This document shows positions 36,653 to 39,081 of a DNA stretch of 39,081 nt, piece after piece. Below the pieces are notes generated by a model, which was given only the letters and a program-made list of their open reading frames with translations, made no database searches and was not told the origin of the DNA. The position numbers were made by a program, and so were the translations under genes. Position 1 is the stretch's first letter. Each line of letters begins with the position of its first letter. The stretch is from a virus, in IMG/VR virus record IMGVR_UViG_3300027897_000003, positions 1 through 39,081 of that record, one strand, 5' to 3'.

Positions 36653-37757
36653 GGTCTTTCGTTCTCTCTGGGACGGGACGCTGGCGGACTCGTGGGAGGC
36701 GTGGGCGCTATTCGTGTTCCTGCTTGCGCACGCGGACGCCGAGGGCTTTGTCGACATGACCCCGCAGGCGATCGCGCGCCGATCGTCGATGCCGCTCGAC
36801 GCCGTGCGCCGCGGGATCGAGGTCCTCGAGGCGCCCGACCAGGACAGCCGATCCGATGCCGAGGACGGCCGCCGGCTGGTGCGGATCGATCCCCGGAGGC
36901 CGTGGGGATGGCGGATCGTCAACGCCCGCTACTACCGCGGGCTGACCGACGCCGAGACCGTTCGGGAGTCGGCGCGGGTCAGGCAGGCCGACCGCCGGCG
37001 CCGGGACCGCTTCGAGGCGTCACAGCGTCACGGCGAGTCACACGCGGTCACGGCGAGTCACACGCGGTCACGGCAAGCAGAAGCAGAGGAAGAGGCAGAA
37101 GGATCTACTCCTTCCTCGCTTCGCTCGGAAGGAGCCGGCGAGCCGCTCTCTGGAGGGGTCGGTTTCCAGACCGACTTGGACGGGTACCCTCTCGTGGCCG
37201 ACGGCACTGGCCTCTCGGGGCACGGCCGGAGCGCCAGCGGGCTCGCTGATGGGCCTGCGGCGGGCGCTGGCGGCGTTTCGTGCGCTGGGATGGACTCGGA
37301 GCCGGGCCCGGGAGGACCCGGGTCTCCTGAGCCGGCCACGGAGGCCGGGGGCGCGAATTCACCCAGCTTGACGGACCGCCTTGCGCTGGGGGGGCCGGAG
37401 GCGGCTGGCCGGGCTCGGATGCTCGAGCGTGGGCTGGGGATCCCGGCTGCGGGGCACAAGCCGGATTGGGTGCCGACCGAGGCGATGCTGGCCGAGTGGC
37501 GGGCGGCCTTCCCGGGGGTCGACATCGAGGCGCAGATCCGGGCCATGCGCACGTGGTCGCTGACCCACCTGTCGCAGCGGAAGACCATGCGTGGCATGCC
37601 GGCGTTCGTGAATAGGTGGCTCTCGACCGAGCAGGACAAGCTCAGTCGCGGCGCCGGCGCGGCGCGGTCCGGTCGCTCGCATCGGGCTCCGGCCGACGCC
37701 CGCTACCTCGAGCAGAACCGCCACGCGGTCGGCGGCGCGGAGGCTGGCCATGAGTGA
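36642..37757 (+). CDS. phage replication initiator-like protein
   Basis: A 371-residue protein starting at GTG 36642 after GGAGGGAG. The N-terminal winged-helix part, YAKVFRSLWDGTLADSWEAWALFVFLLAHAD, GFVDMTPQAIARRSSMPLDAVRRGIEVLEAPD, RRLVRID, WGWRIVNARYYR, matches the common phage replication protein (K.F.SI.DGTL...W.A...F..LL...D..G.VD.T...IA..T..P...V...I..LE.PD..S....E.GRR...ID....WGW.IVN...YR). A variable, Gly/Ser-rich linker carries the iteron DNA, and the C-terminal part (WRAAFPGVDIEAQIRAMRTWSLTH, GMPAFVNRWLS) resembles a helicase-loader interaction tail. It should bind its own gene's repeats and open the origin, as lambda O does. Confidence 0.78.
   Translation: MYAKVFRSLWDGTLADSWEAWALFVFLLAHADAEGFVDMTPQAIARRSSMPLDAVRRGIEVLEAPDQDSRSDAEDGRRLVRIDPRRPWGWRIVNARYYRGLTDAETVRESARVRQADRRRRDRFEASQRHGESHAVTASHTRSRQAEAEEEAEGSTPSSLRSEGAGEPLSGGVGFQTDLDGYPLVADGTGLSGHGRSASGLADGPAAGAGGVSCAGMDSEPGPGGPGSPEPATEAGGANSPSLTDRLALGGPEAAGRARMLERGLGIPAAGHKPDWVPTEAMLAEWRAAFPGVDIEAQIRAMRTWSLTHLSQRKTMRGMPAFVNRWLSTEQDKLSRGAGAARSGRSHRAPADARYLEQNRHAVGGAEAGHE
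37019..37134. other. probable replication origin: phased GTCAC iterons plus purine-rich tract and hairpin
   Basis: GTCAC occurs at 37019, 37027, 37037, 37047, 37057 and 37067; the last five are exactly 10 bases apart, i.e. on one face of the helix. They form two perfect 20-bp units GTCACGGCGAGTCACACGCG (37027-37046, 37047-37066) and a partial third. A purine-rich, relatively A-rich tract (37074-37101) and an 8-bp inverted repeat CTCCTTCC / GGAAGGAG (37108-37115, 37127-37134) follow. Lying inside the initiator gene next to the helicase loader mirrors the lambda O/ori layout. The origin function is inferred. Confidence 0.65.
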
Positions 37758-38604
37758 TTCGGGTCCGGAGCAGCTCGGTGTGGTCCTCTCGCGGTTGCAG
37801 GAGCGCTGGGTGCAGGGCGACTGTGCCGACTGCGCGCGGCCGTTCCTGCGTCCGCCCGATCACACGGTGGCGCTCTGCCCGGCCTGCCAGATGAAGGCGG
37901 ACCGGCGCGAGGCGCTGTCCGGCGAGGCGGCGCGCGTCATCCAGAACATGGAGCGCTGGGTGCCGGCGTGGCTCCTGAAGGCGGGCATGTCGCGGCGCGA
38001 GTTGGGTGCCACGTGGGACGGGATCCCGCCCAAGGTCGCCCGGGTGCTGACCCATCCACCGCTCGAGGTCCGGGCAATGGGAGCGGGCCGGCTGCCGCCG
38101 CACGGATTCGGGCTGTCCGGCGACGCCGGAACTGGCAAGACGTTCGCGCTGGCGGTGCTGGTGCGCAGCATGCTCGAGGCGCGCTGGCGGGCGTGGGCCC
38201 CGGAGGAGGGGCTCAAGGCGACGCGCTCGTGGCTGGCGTGGGTTCACTGGCCGGAGCGGGTCAACCGGATGCGGGTCCTGTCGACGGTCGACGGAGGCCT
38301 CGAGGACGTCGAGCGCATGATCTCCGGGCTGTGCCAGATCGAGATGCTCGTCCTCGACGACCTCGGCGCGGAGCGGCTGCGCGGCGAGTACTCGGACGAC
38401 TGGGCGGCGTCGCAGTTGGACGTGCTGGTCGACCGCCGCTACAACGACCTGCGGCCGACGTGGTTCACCACGAACCTCAGCGGCGAGGAGTTCCTCGGCC
38501 GCTACGGTGCGCGGGTCTACTCGAGGCTGTGCGGCGAGAACGCGTTCGTGTCCGTCCCGGCGGGCCCCGACCTGCGGATCGTCAAGCCCGAGGTCAAGCC
38601 ATGA
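37750..38604 (+). CDS. DnaC-like helicase loader ATPase
   Basis: A 284-residue AAA+ protein starting at ATG 37750 and overlapping the initiator gene by 8 bases. An N-terminal zinc site C25-X2-C28...C43-X2-C46 is followed by the ATPase core: Walker A GDAGTGKT (124-131), Walker B MLVLDDLGAE (D203, D204), sensor-type WFTTNLSGEEF and the arginine-finger region YGARVYSRLCG. This is the DnaC/IstB/lambda-P-like loader pattern; it delivers the host replicative helicase to the origin marked by the upstream initiator. No phage helicase gene is seen, consistent with reliance on the host's. Confidence 0.85.
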   Translation: MSDSGPEQLGVVLSRLQERWVQGDCADCARPFLRPPDHTVALCPACQMKADRREALSGEAARVIQNMERWVPAWLLKAGMSRRELGATWDGIPPKVARVLTHPPLEVRAMGAGRLPPHGFGLSGDAGTGKTFALAVLVRSMLEARWRAWAPEEGLKATRSWLAWVHWPERVNRMRVLSTVDGGLEDVERMISGLCQIEMLVLDDLGAERLRGEYSDDWAASQLDVLVDRRYNDLRPTWFTTNLSGEEFLGRYGARVYSRLCGENAFVSVPAGPDLRIVKPEVKP

Positions 38605-39080
38605 CCGGCGGGACCTTCCACGGCGATCCGCCGGCCGGCCCGGAGCCGGCTCCGACCTACGAGGATCTGCAGGGCATGGTCTCGACGATCTCGACGATCG
38701 CGGCCTCCGAGCCGCCTCATCGCAAGGCGATCATGTGCCCGGGGTGCGCACGACTGCACTACGGTCCGGGCGCCTACTGCAGCGCATCCTGCGAAGAGCG
38801 GGTCCGGCGCGAGGTCCACGCTTACATTCGCGCCGAGTTCCCGATCGTGGATCCGTCACCGGGTCTACTGTCGCTGGACGGTGTCATGCGCGGTCTGGCG
38901 AACGTGATAAGCGAACGGCTCGTGACGCTGATTTTCCCAATGGTGTTGGCGGACCGGGCTTGGCGCCGGCATGCCGGCTACCGCTACTGGCGGAAGCGGG
39001 CGCGGAAGGAGAGGCTCGGCTTCGGTGTGCCGCTTATGGCGGCTGGCGGTGGTCGGCTGTCCAACCGGCCCGAGGATTGA
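38601..39080 (+). CDS. hypothetical protein with CHCC zinc motif
   Basis: A 159-residue protein starting at ATG 38601 (ATGA overlap with the loader gene). MCPGCARLHYGPGAYCSASCEERV gives C-X2-C...C-X3-C around a His, a small zinc-finger-like knuckle. A helical segment with hydrophobic residues (VISERLVTLIFPMVLADRAWRR) and a basic end follow. It stops one base before the window ends. Being coupled to replication genes, it may be an early accessory; no family recognised. Confidence 0.5.
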   Translation: MTGGTFHGDPPAGPEPAPTYEDLQGMVSTISTIAASEPPHRKAIMCPGCARLHYGPGAYCSASCEERVRREVHAYIRAEFPIVDPSPGLLSLDGVMRGLANVISERLVTLIFPMVLADRAWRRHAGYRYWRKRARKERLGFGVPLMAAGGGRLSNRPED

Positions 39081-39081
39081 T

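Noticed and set aside
37019-37074. Reading the 20-bp tandem repeat as a protein repeat
   Set aside because: The 20-bp unit is not a multiple of three, so the two units encode different residues (HGESHAV, then TASHTRS); a DNA-level role fits better.
1-39081. tRNA, rRNA, integrase, transposase and attachment sites
   Set aside because: Gaps between genes are all under 300 bases and none shows a tRNA cloverleaf by eye; no tyrosine/serine recombinase or transposase motif was found in any frame I read.

Overview
The window reads as the essentially complete genome of a tailed double-stranded DNA phage with a long non-contractile tail (lambda/HK97-like siphovirus architecture). The DNA is very GC-rich. 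Every gene I can support lies on the + strand, and most neighbours overlap by 1-4 bases (ATGA, GTGA, TGATG), with GTG starts common. The last gene stops one base before the right end and the first gene's Shine-Dalgarno begins at base 6, so the two ends can be joined without breaking a gene; the window is probably a circularly permuted or circular whole genome. I found no integrase, tRNA, rRNA, CRISPR array or insertion sequence. The host cannot be named from sequence alone; it should be a high-GC bacterium, and a CsrA-like gene hints at one that uses Csr/Rsm-type post-transcriptional control.

Layout. (1) 0-7.2 kb: an accessory/early block of about 19 small genes. It holds a putative lipoprotein, a zinc-knuckle protein coupled to an unusual tandem CsrA-like protein, a ParB-domain/DNA methyltransferase fusion, two HNH-type zinc proteins and several tiny zinc-ribbon proteins, plus a 39-bp inverted repeat. 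(2) 7.2-9.7 kb: terminase small and large subunits. (3) 9.7-14.3 kb: an island of 14 small genes sitting between terminase and portal, which are normally almost adjacent. It carries two promoters that share a 20-bp palindrome and ends in a 272-bp hairpin-rich stretch. (4) 14.3-31.0 kb: morphogenesis, comprising a gpW-like connector with an extra N-terminal domain, portal, fused protease/major capsid, head completion and tail terminator proteins, tail tube, overlapping tail chaperones, a short tape measure, tail hub and tail fibre/baseplate proteins. (5) 31.0-32.3 kb: lysis (amidase endolysin, membrane/coiled-coil protein, holin-like protein). (6) 32.35-39.08 kb: a promoter, an HTH regulator, small genes, a winged-helix protein, a DUF2303-type pair, then replication: an initiator-like gene with phased GTCAC iterons inside it (probable origin) and a DnaC-like helicase loader.

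How it fits together. The replication block (initiator binding iterons in its own gene, loader recruiting the host helicase) and the terminase/capsid/tail block form a standard phage programme. The less ordinary parts are the RNA-binding pair at the left end (zinc knuckle plus two-domain CsrA with probably one working RNA site), the shared promoter/operator elements followed by 5' hairpins, and the dense islands of unknown small proteins, which are the likeliest places for host-takeover or anti-defence functions. All functional names come from motif recognition by eye; no database search was run.
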